From contig OZ220684.1 in assembly GCA_965116395.1 (NCBI GenBank), positions 2,418,001 through 2,482,000 of the forward strand: a stretch of DNA of 64,000 nucleotides. The letters are read 5' to 3'. The position numbers were made by a program, and so were the translations under genes. Source of the stretch: Bin5 sp965116395. GTDB lineage: Bacteria > Chloroflexota > Anaerolineae > Caldilineales > Caldilineaceae. The notes beneath the pieces were generated by a model that was given only the letters and a program-made list of their open reading frames with translations, was not told the origin of the DNA and did no database searches. The first letter of the stretch is position 1. Each line of letters opens with the position of its first letter. Shown piece by piece: positions 1 to 8,887 of this stretch.

Positions 1-1
1 C

Positions 2-106
2 GAGGTCGCCGAAGTCGAGATCGATCCCGGCGTGGCCGGCACCTACAGTTCGACAACGACCAGCGGCGGGCTCGCCACGGTGCCGCCGGGCACAGACGAC
101 AACTAA
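2..106 (+). CDS. C-terminal end of a secreted SH3-array protein (partial)
   Basis: The window opens inside a gene that reads in frame from base 2 and stops at TAA 104-106. The 34 visible residues, including IDPGVAGTYSS and TSGGLATVPPGTDDN, match the C-terminal tail of the next four genes almost exactly. It is therefore the first visible member of the tandem array. Its SH3 domains and linker lie outside the window. The match to the paralogs makes the frame certain; the cellular role is unknown. Confidence 0.85.
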   Translation, partial: EVAEVEIDPGVAGTYSSTTTSGGLATVPPGTDDN

Positions 107-140
107 CGCTGAGCGGGCATTCCAACCTGATATACCACCT

Positions 141-205
141 GCACTCGCGATGCTGCGAGTGCAAACCAAAGGGCCCCGCTGTCAATGGCGACAGCGGGGC
201 TTCTT
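141..205 (+). terminator. Tandem hairpins and terminator of the partial array gene
   Basis: A first hairpin (141-148 with 155-162, GCACTCGC/GCGAGTGC) is followed by a 10-bp stem CCCCGCTGTC/GACAGCGGGG (174-183 with 190-199) and a short T/C tract. The same pair of hairpins recurs after the other early array genes. Confidence 0.7.
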
Positions 206-446
206 GCATTGGTTGCCTTCGCCTCTCCCTCAAGAATGGCGCTGAAGCAGGATGCCCGCGATGTTCAGAGGACTCTGTCGCGCACTCTAATTATCGTCTA
301 CGGGGAGTACGGCCAATTCCGGCCGCCACAGCCCCGGTCAGCCCCTCCAAATTTGGCAGTTCAGTCCCTGCCGGCGGCCCTCATCGTCGCGTCTGTCTCC
401 TCGCAAACTTGAAGAGTCACTGCGCCGACGAAAGGGCACGCACCTG

Positions 447-678
447 TGATCTACGATCTACCTACGAAACTGACGGAATTCCGCTGCTACGTGGACGCGG
501 ACGCGCTGCCTTCCATCCCCTATCTCTACGCGTTTCCGACGGTCTACCAGTCCACTACACTGGAAATCAGCCTTCTAAGGACACGAATCAACCCTCCGAT
601 CCCGGCGCGCACCTGCAGCACTTCAGCTTCCGATGCTCCGATCAGAAGATTGACAGTGGCAATACATCGACTTACGAT
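447..678 (+). promoter_or_regulatory. Distal promoter and operator-like inverted repeat of the gene at 1178
   Basis: TTGACA (650-655), 17 bp, then TACGAT (673-678) gives a strong sigma70-type promoter about 500 bases before the start codon. Upstream, ACCAGT and ACTGGA (546-551, 559-564) form an inverted repeat with a 7-bp spacer, ending 85 bp before the -35 box. Further up are repeated ACGATC-like words (about 447-475). The same layout precedes the genes at 4937, 8888 and 12488. The binding protein is unknown. Confidence 0.6.
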
Positions 679-1177
679 ACTCTACTCTCCAAATTTATGG
701 ATGCACACAGTGCCTCATGTGGTCGAGCATGGAATCATTCGTACCATTATTGTTAATTCCGAAGTACTGAAAGGCGGCCAAAGCGGTATGACTGCGTGGA
801 GTATCGGCAGCATCTTATTCGGCGTTTACGCGCGTTGCCATCGCACCAGAACGGTCGCCAGGAAAGCCCCCTCTCACGTGCGGATGAGGTGGATGCACGC
901 CCCCGATCCACATCCTCTTTGACGCACACGGCGCGCCTCCGGTCCCGTTCTTATCGCCGGCACGCGCCCAATCCCCTGTTTCATTCGAGCGGTTTATCTT
1001 CCCGCTCCCTGATCATCTGACAACCCCATAACCCCTGGGATGCACCGGTTTCGCAGTGCCGGTCTTTCTGTCTCTGACTCCCAAATCGGCGAACGCTCCA
1101 TCCGCAGGACTGAATGGAATCGTTCAATTTTATGCTCTAAGGCCGGAAAGCTCGCCGAAAGGAGAGAAGCAAAGACA
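679..1177 (+). promoter_or_regulatory. Long conserved 5' leader of the gene at 1178
   Basis: About 500 nt lie between the predicted promoter and the start codon without a convincing gene. Blocks are conserved with the leaders at 4400, 8363 and 12004: an AAAGGCGGC-type block (about 770), CCCCGATCCACATCCTC (about 902), and a hairpin GAGCGG (987-992) with CCGCTC (1002-1007). Short frames inside are not conserved as proteins across all four copies, so a structured untranslated leader is the better reading. Confidence 0.45.
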
Positions 1178-3805
1178 ATGCAAATGCAAACCAAACTGTT
1201 GATCGTCACCGTTTTCGGGGCCGGCGCACTGCTGATCGCTGCCCTGGCCGTTATCATCGCGCCCCGCCCGCAGATCGCCTACGCCCAGAATCCCCAACCG
1301 ACGGTGCAAATTGAACTGAATCACATCTTTGGGAACGCGACACCGGGCCGGCCCTTGGCGCGATACACCTTCAGGAATTTTCAAAGTATTACGTGCGATG
1401 TGAACGATGGGAACCAGCACTCTGTAGATTTCCCTGACCCCTGTTATCATCTCACCGAAATATATGATCGTGACACCAATAGTCGCGTCGATGAATGTGA
1501 ACAGGGTATTGGCGGGCCTCGCAGCTTTTCGAAAGGCGAGGGAATTAGTCATGTACAAGATTTCAATACGCTTCCCTCTAGTTGTCCGACAGGGCAATAT
1601 ATTCTGAAAGCCATCCTGATGGGTTCCAACAAGGTGGAGGTGGCCTCAGCGACCGCTTACTTTGGCGTCAACCAGAACCCAGATCCGACACCCATAGTTA
1701 CCAATACACCGACCGCGACACCGACGGCCACGCCGCGGCCGCGAATACAACCACCACAACAGCAACAGCCGCCCCAACAACATCAGCCAACCGCGACGCC
1801 GACGTCCACACCGACCATCGATCCGGTTGCGCCGACCGCGACGCCGACGTCCACACCGACCATCGATCCGGTTGTGCCGACCGCAACACCGACGGCCACA
1901 CCGACCATCGATCCGGTTGCGCCGACCGCGACACCGACGGCCACACCGACCATCGATCCGGTTGCGCCGACCGCGACATCGACGGCCACTACCGAGGGCG
2001 AGTCGCAAGAACAACCTCTGATTCCGCAGCAGCCGCCGCCATTGGATGCCACAGCCACACCAACGGCCACGGCAACACAGGACGGCGGCGGCAATGGTGG
2101 CAATCAGGGCAACAGTGTCAACCCAACCGCGACGCCGACCGCGACACCTACAGTTGCCGGCAACGGCCAAGGCAACAACGGCAACAACCAGGGCAACCAA
2201 GGCAACCAGCAGAACAACCAGCCGGGCAACAACGGCGGCAATCAAGGCAACAACAACCAGGGCCGCAGCGACAATCAGGGCAGCAACAATCAAGGTGGCA
2301 ACAAGCAGGGCGGCGTCATCGTCCAGTCCTTCATCAGCTACCCGACGCCCCTGCCGCAAACATCGCCACAACAGTCCCAGACGCCCCTCGCCATCACCAT
2401 CCCCGAAATCATGAACGTGCGCTCCGGCCCCGGCCTGACCTACGACATCGTCACCACCGTGCCGGCCGGCACGCAAGGCACCATCGTCGGCACCGACCCC
2501 AACGACGACTGGTACCAGGTGGAGATCGCCGGCGTAGAAGGCCAGGTCTGGATCTACCAGGACCTGACAACACTGGTCGGTTCACTGACAGGCGTCAAAC
2601 AGTACACCGCCCTCGAGATAACACAGCTGACGACCGGCACGCCGACCGGAGACGGCTCAGTTCCCCTGGCCATCACCATACCGGAGCTGATGAACGTACG
2701 CACCGGTCCCGGCCTGACCTACAACATCGTCACCACCGTGCACGCCGGCACGCAGGGCTACATCTACGGCATCGATCCCGACAACGACTGGTTCCATATC
2801 GAGCTGGAAGGGTTCGATACCCGCGTCTGGGTCTACCAGGACCTGACCACTGTGCTCGGCTCGCTGGCATCCGTCAAACTGTATACCCTGCAAGAGATCG
2901 CGCAGCTGCTGGGAACGCCGGGCGCCGACGGCACAGTACCGCTGGCCATCACCGTACCCATCACCATGAACGTGCGCACCGGTCCCGGCCTGGCCTACGA
3001 CGTGATCGGCATCGTTCCCGAGGGCACGCAGGGCCGCATCTTCGGCATCGACCCGGACGACGACTGGTTCCAGATCGAATTGGAAGGGCTCGACACGCTC
3101 GTCTGGGTCTACCAGGACCTGACGACCGTGATCGGCTCGCTGGCCGGCGTCAAATGGGTAACCCTGGAGGAGCTGGCGCTGCTTCCGGCCGCCATCACGC
3201 AACCTACGCTCCTGAACGCCCGCGCCGGGCCCGGCCTGACCTACGACATACTCACGACCATCCCGCAGGGGACATGGACGAAGATCACCGGCATCGACCC
3301 ACAGGGAGAGTGGTACCGGGTAGAGCTGTACGATCTGGACCAACCGGCCTGGATCTTCCGCGACTACACCAAGGTAGCCGGCGGCTCGCTGTCGGGGCTG
3401 ATACAGCTCGCATTTGGAGGAAGCTCGTCGCCAATCGTAGGACTGCAGACCGGTTCGATCACGGTCGAGTTGTCGCTGCCGCAGGCCGGCGGCGTTGACC
3501 TGGACGTCAGCTGGACCGATACCAGCGCCTGCGCGCAGCTGTACAATCTCTATCACCGTTCCAGCACCGACTCGACCACCTACATATCGCTGGACCAGGC
3601 GGCAACCGCGTCGACCGTGAACTCCAAGAGTCTGAGTTTCAGCACGCTGAGCGGGGACAGCTACATCTCGGCCTGGTGCGGGACGATGGCAGGCGGCCGC
3701 GAGGTCGCCGAAGTCGAGATCGATCCCGGCGTGGCCGGCACCTACAGTTCGACGACGACCAGCGGCGGTCTCGCCGCCGTGCCGCCGGGTGCCGACGACA
3801 ACTAA
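1178..3805 (+). CDS. Secreted multi-SH3b protein, TATPT linker (array member 2)
   Basis: 875 residues. The frame is open from ATG 1040, but ATG 1178 follows AAAGGAGAG at a proper distance and begins a clear signal peptide (hydrophobic to about residue 32, cleavage near AYAQ at 36). Then come an N-terminal domain (about 40-163) with cysteines in CEQGIGG and CPTGQY contexts, a Thr-Pro, Gln and Asn-Gly rich linker (165-385), and four SH3b domains with NVRxGPG motifs near 411, 504, 596 and 678. The last is the NARAGPG type. A conserved C-terminal beta-type domain (about 755-875) follows. SH3b repeats often bind cell-wall or surface polymers, so an extracellular scaffold or adhesin is likely but unproven. 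The gene is monocistronic, with its own promoter and terminator. Confidence 0.9.
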   Translation: MQMQTKLLIVTVFGAGALLIAALAVIIAPRPQIAYAQNPQPTVQIELNHIFGNATPGRPLARYTFRNFQSITCDVNDGNQHSVDFPDPCYHLTEIYDRDTNSRVDECEQGIGGPRSFSKGEGISHVQDFNTLPSSCPTGQYILKAILMGSNKVEVASATAYFGVNQNPDPTPIVTNTPTATPTATPRPRIQPPQQQQPPQQHQPTATPTSTPTIDPVAPTATPTSTPTIDPVVPTATPTATPTIDPVAPTATPTATPTIDPVAPTATSTATTEGESQEQPLIPQQPPPLDATATPTATATQDGGGNGGNQGNSVNPTATPTATPTVAGNGQGNNGNNQGNQGNQQNNQPGNNGGNQGNNNQGRSDNQGSNNQGGNKQGGVIVQSFISYPTPLPQTSPQQSQTPLAITIPEIMNVRSGPGLTYDIVTTVPAGTQGTIVGTDPNDDWYQVEIAGVEGQVWIYQDLTTLVGSLTGVKQYTALEITQLTTGTPTGDGSVPLAITIPELMNVRTGPGLTYNIVTTVHAGTQGYIYGIDPDNDWFHIELEGFDTRVWVYQDLTTVLGSLASVKLYTLQEIAQLLGTPGADGTVPLAITVPITMNVRTGPGLAYDVIGIVPEGTQGRIFGIDPDDDWFQIELEGLDTLVWVYQDLTTVIGSLAGVKWVTLEELALLPAAITQPTLLNARAGPGLTYDILTTIPQGTWTKITGIDPQGEWYRVELYDLDQPAWIFRDYTKVAGGSLSGLIQLAFGGSSSPIVGLQTGSITVELSLPQAGGVDLDVSWTDTSACAQLYNLYHRSSTDSTTYISLDQAATASTVNSKSLSFSTLSGDSYISAWCGTMAGGREVAEVEIDPGVAGTYSSTTTSGGLAAVPPGADDN

Positions 3806-3836
3806 CGCTGAGCGAGCATTCCAACCCGAATTACCT

Positions 3837-3903
3837 CTGCATCGCAACGATGCGAGCGCATCCTAACGGGCCCCCGCTGTTAACGGCGACAGTGGGGGCT
3901 TCT
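3837..3903 (+). terminator. Tandem hairpins and terminator after the gene at 1178
   Basis: A GCATCG/CGATGC hairpin is followed by a CCCCCGCTGT (3871-3880) / ACAGTGGGGG (3889-3898) stem with one G-T pair, then CTTCTT. Same plan as at 141-205. Confidence 0.65.
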
Positions 3904-4156
3904 TGTATTGGCTGCAAGCGCCCCTGTCGCAAGAATCGAAGCGCTGACGCAAGATGTTCGAGTCAACAAGGGATCTTGTCGCACCGTTCAATTTCGCCCA
4001 CAAGGAGCCCGGCCCGCTGCGCCCCGCGGCGGTCGAGACTGCCCCAAGCAGTCTCTCCAGGCATGACAGAACAGCGCAATGGACCTCCCCAATATCCCCG
4101 CCTGTTTCCCCGCAAGCATGTATGGTCAAGACGCTGATGAAAGCAAGTTCAGAACT

Positions 4157-4399
4157 GATCTACGATCTTAATACGATCTGTCTACGATATCGACGGCTCG
4201 CTGCTCCAACGCGGACGCTAGCGCGCCGGCTTCCATGCTGAATGGCTACGCAATTCTAACGATTCTCCAGTTCATTACACTGGAAATCGACCTTCCGAGA
4301 GCGCGAATCGATGCTCTGATACCTCCGCGCAACCGTAACATATTGGCGCCCGATATCCGTCTCTGATGCTTGACAGTGACGCCAAAGCCGGTATACGAT
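4157..4399 (+). promoter_or_regulatory. Distal promoter and inverted repeat of the gene at 4937
   Basis: TTGACA (4370-4375), 18 bp, TACGAT (4394-4399); a TATACG at 4392 would give 16 bp. The inverted repeat TCCAGT/ACTGGA (4266-4271, 4279-4284) is perfect over 6 bp with a 7-bp spacer and ends 85 bp before the -35 box. ACGATC words lie further upstream (about 4160-4195). Confidence 0.6.
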
Positions 4400-4936
4400 T
4401 TTGATCCTTTGATCCGTGTGGAGAACCATGGAATTATTCATCTCATTTCTTATCGGTTCAAAAACTCAGAAAGGCGGCCACAGCGGAATGACTGCATGCA
4501 GCACGGACAGCGTCATCATCGGCGTGTCTACGCGCGCAACCATCGCCCAAAAGCCGTCGCCAGCAGCAGCCCCCACGCGTTTGCGGACGAGGTCGATACA
4601 CGACCCCGATTCACATCCTCTTTAACGCGTCGGGCGTTCGTCCGGTTTCATTCTTATTGCCGGGTAACGCCGTACGCGTTGTGTTATTCGAGCGGCTTAT
4701 CTTCCCGCTCCCTTAATCTTCTGACAACTTAATAACTGGCTGGGATGCACTTGATTCGCAGTGCGGGTCTCTAAGTGTCTGTCGTCGCATCTCCGCATGA
4801 CACGGAGCCGGCGCCAACAGCACCCGTACCGCCTCCGAAATCGGCGAACACTCCATCGGCAGGATCCAATGGAATCGTTCATTCTTTTGTGTTTTATGGC
4901 AGGAAAGCTCGCCGATATAGGAATGAGGCAAAGTCA
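4400..4936 (+). promoter_or_regulatory. Long conserved 5' leader of the gene at 4937
   Basis: About 540 nt with the same blocks as the leader at 679: an AAAGGCGGCC block (about 4470), CCCCGATTCACATCCTC (about 4604), and the GAGCGG/CCGCTC hairpin (4690-4695, 4705-4710). It ends with the coding frame's weak AGGAATGAGG ribosome site. The conservation runs well past what a promoter alone needs. Confidence 0.45.
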
Positions 4937-7801
4937 ATGCGAATGCGAACCAAACTGTCGATCATCTCCCTGGTTGGGACTGGCGCACTGTTACTCATCC
5001 TCCTAGCCGTTATCATCGCGCCCCGGCCGCAGACAGCCTACGCCCAGAATAATCCTCCAACGGTTAATATTGTCCTGTCCACAGGCCCAACCATCCCCCA
5101 GGGCGACCAACTCTTTGCGCAGTACACAATCAGTAACGCGCAAAATTTGGATTGCGATGAATTTTCCGGCGCCGACCCAATGAACGCCTGTTATTATGAG
5201 AGCAAAGTTTTCTTACGTGATCGGGAAACTAGAGCCTCTCAGTGCGAAAGAGGGCTTGGCTCTAAGCGCAGTTTTTGGAAAGGCACCGGAAACACCAAGA
5301 CAATTCGTTTCGGTCAAAACCAGATTTCTCCGAACTGCCAGGTGGGCGAATACACCCTGCAAGTCTCCATATGGGGTTCGAATGGTAGGGAAGAACCCGA
5401 GCCCGATCCAGTGTCCGATGCGGACCAAGATTTCACAGTCGTCGCGGGCCCTCCGACCGCCACACCCACCAACACACGGCCACCGTATAGGCAACCACCG
5501 CATACCTCGACGCCTACATGGACGCCGTTTGTAACGTCGACAGCAACGCCAACCGCGACCCCAACCGCGACTCCGACGGCAACAGTTGAAGGCAACGAAG
5601 GCAACGACAACAATCAGATACCGCCCGACGCAACCGCGACTCCGACCGCGACCCCAACCGCAACACCTACAGTAGAAGGCAACGGCGGCAACGACAACAA
5701 TCAGATACCGCCCGACGCAACCGCCACACCAACCGCGACACCTACAGTTGAAGGCAACAGCGGTAACGACGGCAATCAGGGCGGTGACGACCCAACCGCC
5801 ACACCGACCGCGACGCCGACACCATCACAGCGCGGTGGTCAAATCGACGATGGCAACCCGACCGCGACGCCGACAGCGACCGCAACGCCTACAGTTGAAG
5901 GCAACGGCGGCAACCAGGGCAACAATCAAGGCAGACAGCCGGGCGGCAACAACCAAGGCGGCAACAACCAGGGTGGCAACAACCAGGGCGGCAACAACCA
6001 GGGCGGCAACAACCAGGGCGGCAACAACGGCGGTGTCGGCGTCAAGTCATTCATCAGCTACCCGACACCTCTACCGCAATCGTCGCAACCGCAATCCCAG
6101 ACGCCCCTCGCCATCACCATCCCCGAAATAATGAACGTGCGCACCGGCCCCGGCCTGACCTACGACATCGTCACCACCGTGCCCGCCGGCACGCAGGCCG
6201 AGATCGTCGGCACCGATCCCAACGATGACTGGTACCAGGTCGAGATCGTCGGCGTCCCCGGCCAGGTCTGGATCTACCAGGACCTGACAACGCTGGTCGG
6301 TTCGCTGACAGGCGTCAAACAGTACACCTCCCTGGAAATCGCACAACTGCAGGGCCTATCGCCCTCGGACGGCTCCGCACCCCTGGCCATCACCGTGCCG
6401 GAGTTGATGAACGTGCGCACCGGCCCCGGCTTGACCTATGACATCGTCACAACCGTGCCCGCCGGCACACAAGGATATATCTACGGAATCGACCCCAACG
6501 ATGACTGGTTCCACATCGAGTTGGAAGGATTCGATACCCGCGTCTGGGTCTACCAGGACCTGACCACCGTGCTCGGCTCGCTGGCTACCGTCTCGCATTA
6601 TACGGCGCTGCAGATAGCGCAGCTTACAGGGGGCGCTCCGCCCGCGACCGGCGCCGCGCCGCTGGCCATCACCATACCGGAACTGATGAACGTGCGCACC
6701 GGTCCCGGCCTGACCTACAACATCGTCACCACCGTACCCGCCGGCACGCAGGGCTACATCTATGGCATCGACCCCGACAACGACTGGTTCCATATCGAGC
6801 TGGAAGGGTTCGACACCCGCGTCTGGGTCTACCAGGACCTGACGACCGTGCTTGGCTCGCTGGCATCCGTCAAACTGTACACCCTGCAAGAGATCGCGCA
6901 GCTGCTGGGAACTCCGGGCGCAGACGGCTCAGTGCCCCTGGCCATCACCGTGCCGATCACCATGAACGTGCGCACTGGTCCCGGCCTGCTCTATGACGTC
7001 GTCGGCATCGTGCCCAAGGACACACAGGGCCGCATCTTCGGCATCGACCCGGACAACGACTGGTTCCAGATCGAACTGGAAGGGCTCGACACGCTCGTCT
7101 GGGTCTACCAGGACCTGACGACCGTGATCGGCTCGCTGGCCGGCGTCAAATGGGTAACCCTGGAGGAGCTGGCACTGCTGCCGGCCGCCATCACGCAACC
7201 GGCGCTCCTGAACGCCCGCGCCGGGCCCGGCCTGACCTTTGACATACTCACGACCATCCCGCAGGGGACATGGACGAAGATCACCGGCATCGACCCGCAG
7301 GGAGAGTGGTACCGGGTAGAGCTGTACGACCTCGACCAACCCGCCTGGATCTTCCGCGACTACACCAAGGTAGCCGGCGGCTCGCTGTCGGGGCTGATTC
7401 AGCTCGCATTTGGAGGAAGCTCGTCGCCAATCGTAGGACTGCAGACCGGTTCGATCACGGTCGAACTGTCGCTGCCGCAGGCCGGCGGGGTTGACCTGGA
7501 CGTCAGCTGGACCGATACCAGCGCCTGCGCGCAGCTGTACAATCTCTATCATCGCGCCAGCACCGCCTCGACCACCTACATCTCGCTGGACCAGGCAGCC
7601 ACCGCGTCGACCGTCAACGCCAAGAGTCTCAGTTTCAGCACGCTGAGCGGGGACAGCTACATCTCGGCCTGGTGCGGGACGATGGTCGCCGGCCGCGAGG
7701 TCGCCGAAGTCGAGATCGATCCCGGCGTGGCCGGCACCTACAGTTCGACGACGACCAGCGGCGGTCTCGCCGCCGTGCCGCCGGGCGCCGACGACAACTA
7801 G
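4937..7801 (+). CDS. Secreted multi-SH3b protein, N-G-rich linker (array member 3)
   Basis: 954 residues from ATG 4937. The frame is open from 4775, but the signal peptide (MRMRTK, hydrophobic core, cleavage near AYAQ) starts here. The N-terminal domain (about 40-165) is of the same type as in the gene at 1178. The linker (170-375) mixes TATPT runs with NNQGG repeats. Five SH3b domains sit near 397, 490, 583, 675 and 757, and the shared C-terminal domain spans about 839-954. The 3' half is nearly identical in DNA to that of the gene at 1178, and domains 2 and 3 are close copies of each other, so recent duplication or gene conversion is likely. Function as for that gene: surface or secreted, binding target unknown. 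Confidence 0.9.
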   Translation: MRMRTKLSIISLVGTGALLLILLAVIIAPRPQTAYAQNNPPTVNIVLSTGPTIPQGDQLFAQYTISNAQNLDCDEFSGADPMNACYYESKVFLRDRETRASQCERGLGSKRSFWKGTGNTKTIRFGQNQISPNCQVGEYTLQVSIWGSNGREEPEPDPVSDADQDFTVVAGPPTATPTNTRPPYRQPPHTSTPTWTPFVTSTATPTATPTATPTATVEGNEGNDNNQIPPDATATPTATPTATPTVEGNGGNDNNQIPPDATATPTATPTVEGNSGNDGNQGGDDPTATPTATPTPSQRGGQIDDGNPTATPTATATPTVEGNGGNQGNNQGRQPGGNNQGGNNQGGNNQGGNNQGGNNQGGNNGGVGVKSFISYPTPLPQSSQPQSQTPLAITIPEIMNVRTGPGLTYDIVTTVPAGTQAEIVGTDPNDDWYQVEIVGVPGQVWIYQDLTTLVGSLTGVKQYTSLEIAQLQGLSPSDGSAPLAITVPELMNVRTGPGLTYDIVTTVPAGTQGYIYGIDPNDDWFHIELEGFDTRVWVYQDLTTVLGSLATVSHYTALQIAQLTGGAPPATGAAPLAITIPELMNVRTGPGLTYNIVTTVPAGTQGYIYGIDPDNDWFHIELEGFDTRVWVYQDLTTVLGSLASVKLYTLQEIAQLLGTPGADGSVPLAITVPITMNVRTGPGLLYDVVGIVPKDTQGRIFGIDPDNDWFQIELEGLDTLVWVYQDLTTVIGSLAGVKWVTLEELALLPAAITQPALLNARAGPGLTFDILTTIPQGTWTKITGIDPQGEWYRVELYDLDQPAWIFRDYTKVAGGSLSGLIQLAFGGSSSPIVGLQTGSITVELSLPQAGGVDLDVSWTDTSACAQLYNLYHRASTASTTYISLDQAATASTVNAKSLSFSTLSGDSYISAWCGTMVAGREVAEVEIDPGVAGTYSSTTTSGGLAAVPPGADDN

Positions 7802-7830
7802 CGCTGAGCGAGCATCTCAACCTGACATAC

Positions 7831-7903
7831 CACCTGCAATCGCAATGTTGCGAGTGCAAACCAAAGGCCCCCGCTGTCAATGGCGATAGCGGGGGCCTTT
7901 TAT
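7831..7903 (+). terminator. Terminator of the gene at 4937
   Basis: A long stem (7863-7877 with 7886-7900, about 15 bp with GGCCCCCGCT at its core) is followed by TTTT. A smaller hairpin of the GCAATCGC type lies before it. Confidence 0.8.
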
Positions 7904-8129
7904 CTGTTTGCATCCGTCTGTATCAAATGTATGCGTCCCGAATGTCGTCTATTTCAGACTTCCCGAATGCCTTCACCTGCCCCCTAATCAGCAAAAAAGG
8001 GCCGCGGAATCAACATCGAATATGTCGGACTGTTTCCCAACTAAGAGAATTTTATGACCAGAAATGGAACAGTTTTCCAATAGTGCCGCATTGCCATATA
8101 TATCCAGTTATTAAGAATAACTGACGTTC

Positions 8130-8362
8130 AATATACGATCTACCAATGATATAGATGGATGACTGCCCCAGCGCCATTGCTGACGCGCTGCCTGCTCTGC
8201 TGGCATCCCTCCCCCTTTTTAACGATTCAATAGTCCACCACACTGGTAATCGGCGCTGTTCAGGCGCGATCTCCCTCGCCGATCGGGCCACGCACACCCT
8301 GGAGAACTGCTACCGCGTCCATGGAACGGAAGCTTGACAGTGTCAGGGCGCCGTTCTACGCT
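8130..8362 (+). promoter_or_regulatory. Distal promoter and degenerate inverted repeat of the gene at 8888
   Basis: TTGACA (8334-8339), 17 bp, TACGCT (8357-8362). The right half ACTGGT (8242-8247) is kept, but the left half is AATAGT (8229-8234), so the inverted repeat is partly lost. Its end lies 86 bp before the -35 box. ATACGATC words occur about 8133. Confidence 0.5.
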
Positions 8363-8887
8363 TCTATTCGCTCCACACGTCGCGTGACGAGGCAGGCACC
8401 TGTTTTCATTGTTATCTTTATTGGTCAGAAAAAGTCGTAAAGCGGTTCGCAAGGCGTGAATGAATCCAGCACTGACAGCGCTGTCGTCAGGGTTCAGAAG
8501 GGCCGACCATGACGCGCAGACAGTCTCCGGCAAATGCGACCGCATACGTACCGACTAGGGAAATGCATGACCCCGTTATACATCCTCCATGAGCAGGTGG
8601 GCCTGCCTCCGATTTTATCCTGATCGTCGGATCTAGCCCTTCCAGTGGAGTCATTTGAGCGGTCTATTTTCCAGCTCACCTTTCATCCGACAATCGCAAA
8701 ACGCACACCATGCACTGCGAATCGAGGAGCAGTTCTTCGTCAGGCTGCCAGCCGCATTCCAGGATTTCCGTGCCGCCGCCGACCGCTCCTGGGACCACCT
8801 CCATTTTCGGCGAACTGTTCAACGGCTGTGCCCCTTGGAACTGCCCGTGCCTGATACGCTCCGTAGCCAAGTCTGCCGGTAGCAAAA
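8363..8887 (+). promoter_or_regulatory. Long conserved 5' leader of the gene at 8888
   Basis: About 525 nt. It keeps CCCCGTTATACATCCTC (about 8571) and the TCATTTGAGCGG block (8651-8662), whose partner here is CAGCTC, so only the GAGC/GCTC part of the hairpin pairs. It is the most diverged of the four leaders. Confidence 0.4.

Noticed and set aside
796..1020. Conserved leader peptide in the 5' leader
   Set aside because: The frame is partly shared with the leader at 4400 but lost in the other two leaders, so nucleotide rather than protein conservation is more likely.
1582..3498. Long second frame inside the gene at 1178
   Set aside because: Arg/His-rich translation with no ribosome site or domain; typical shadow of a GC-rich gene.
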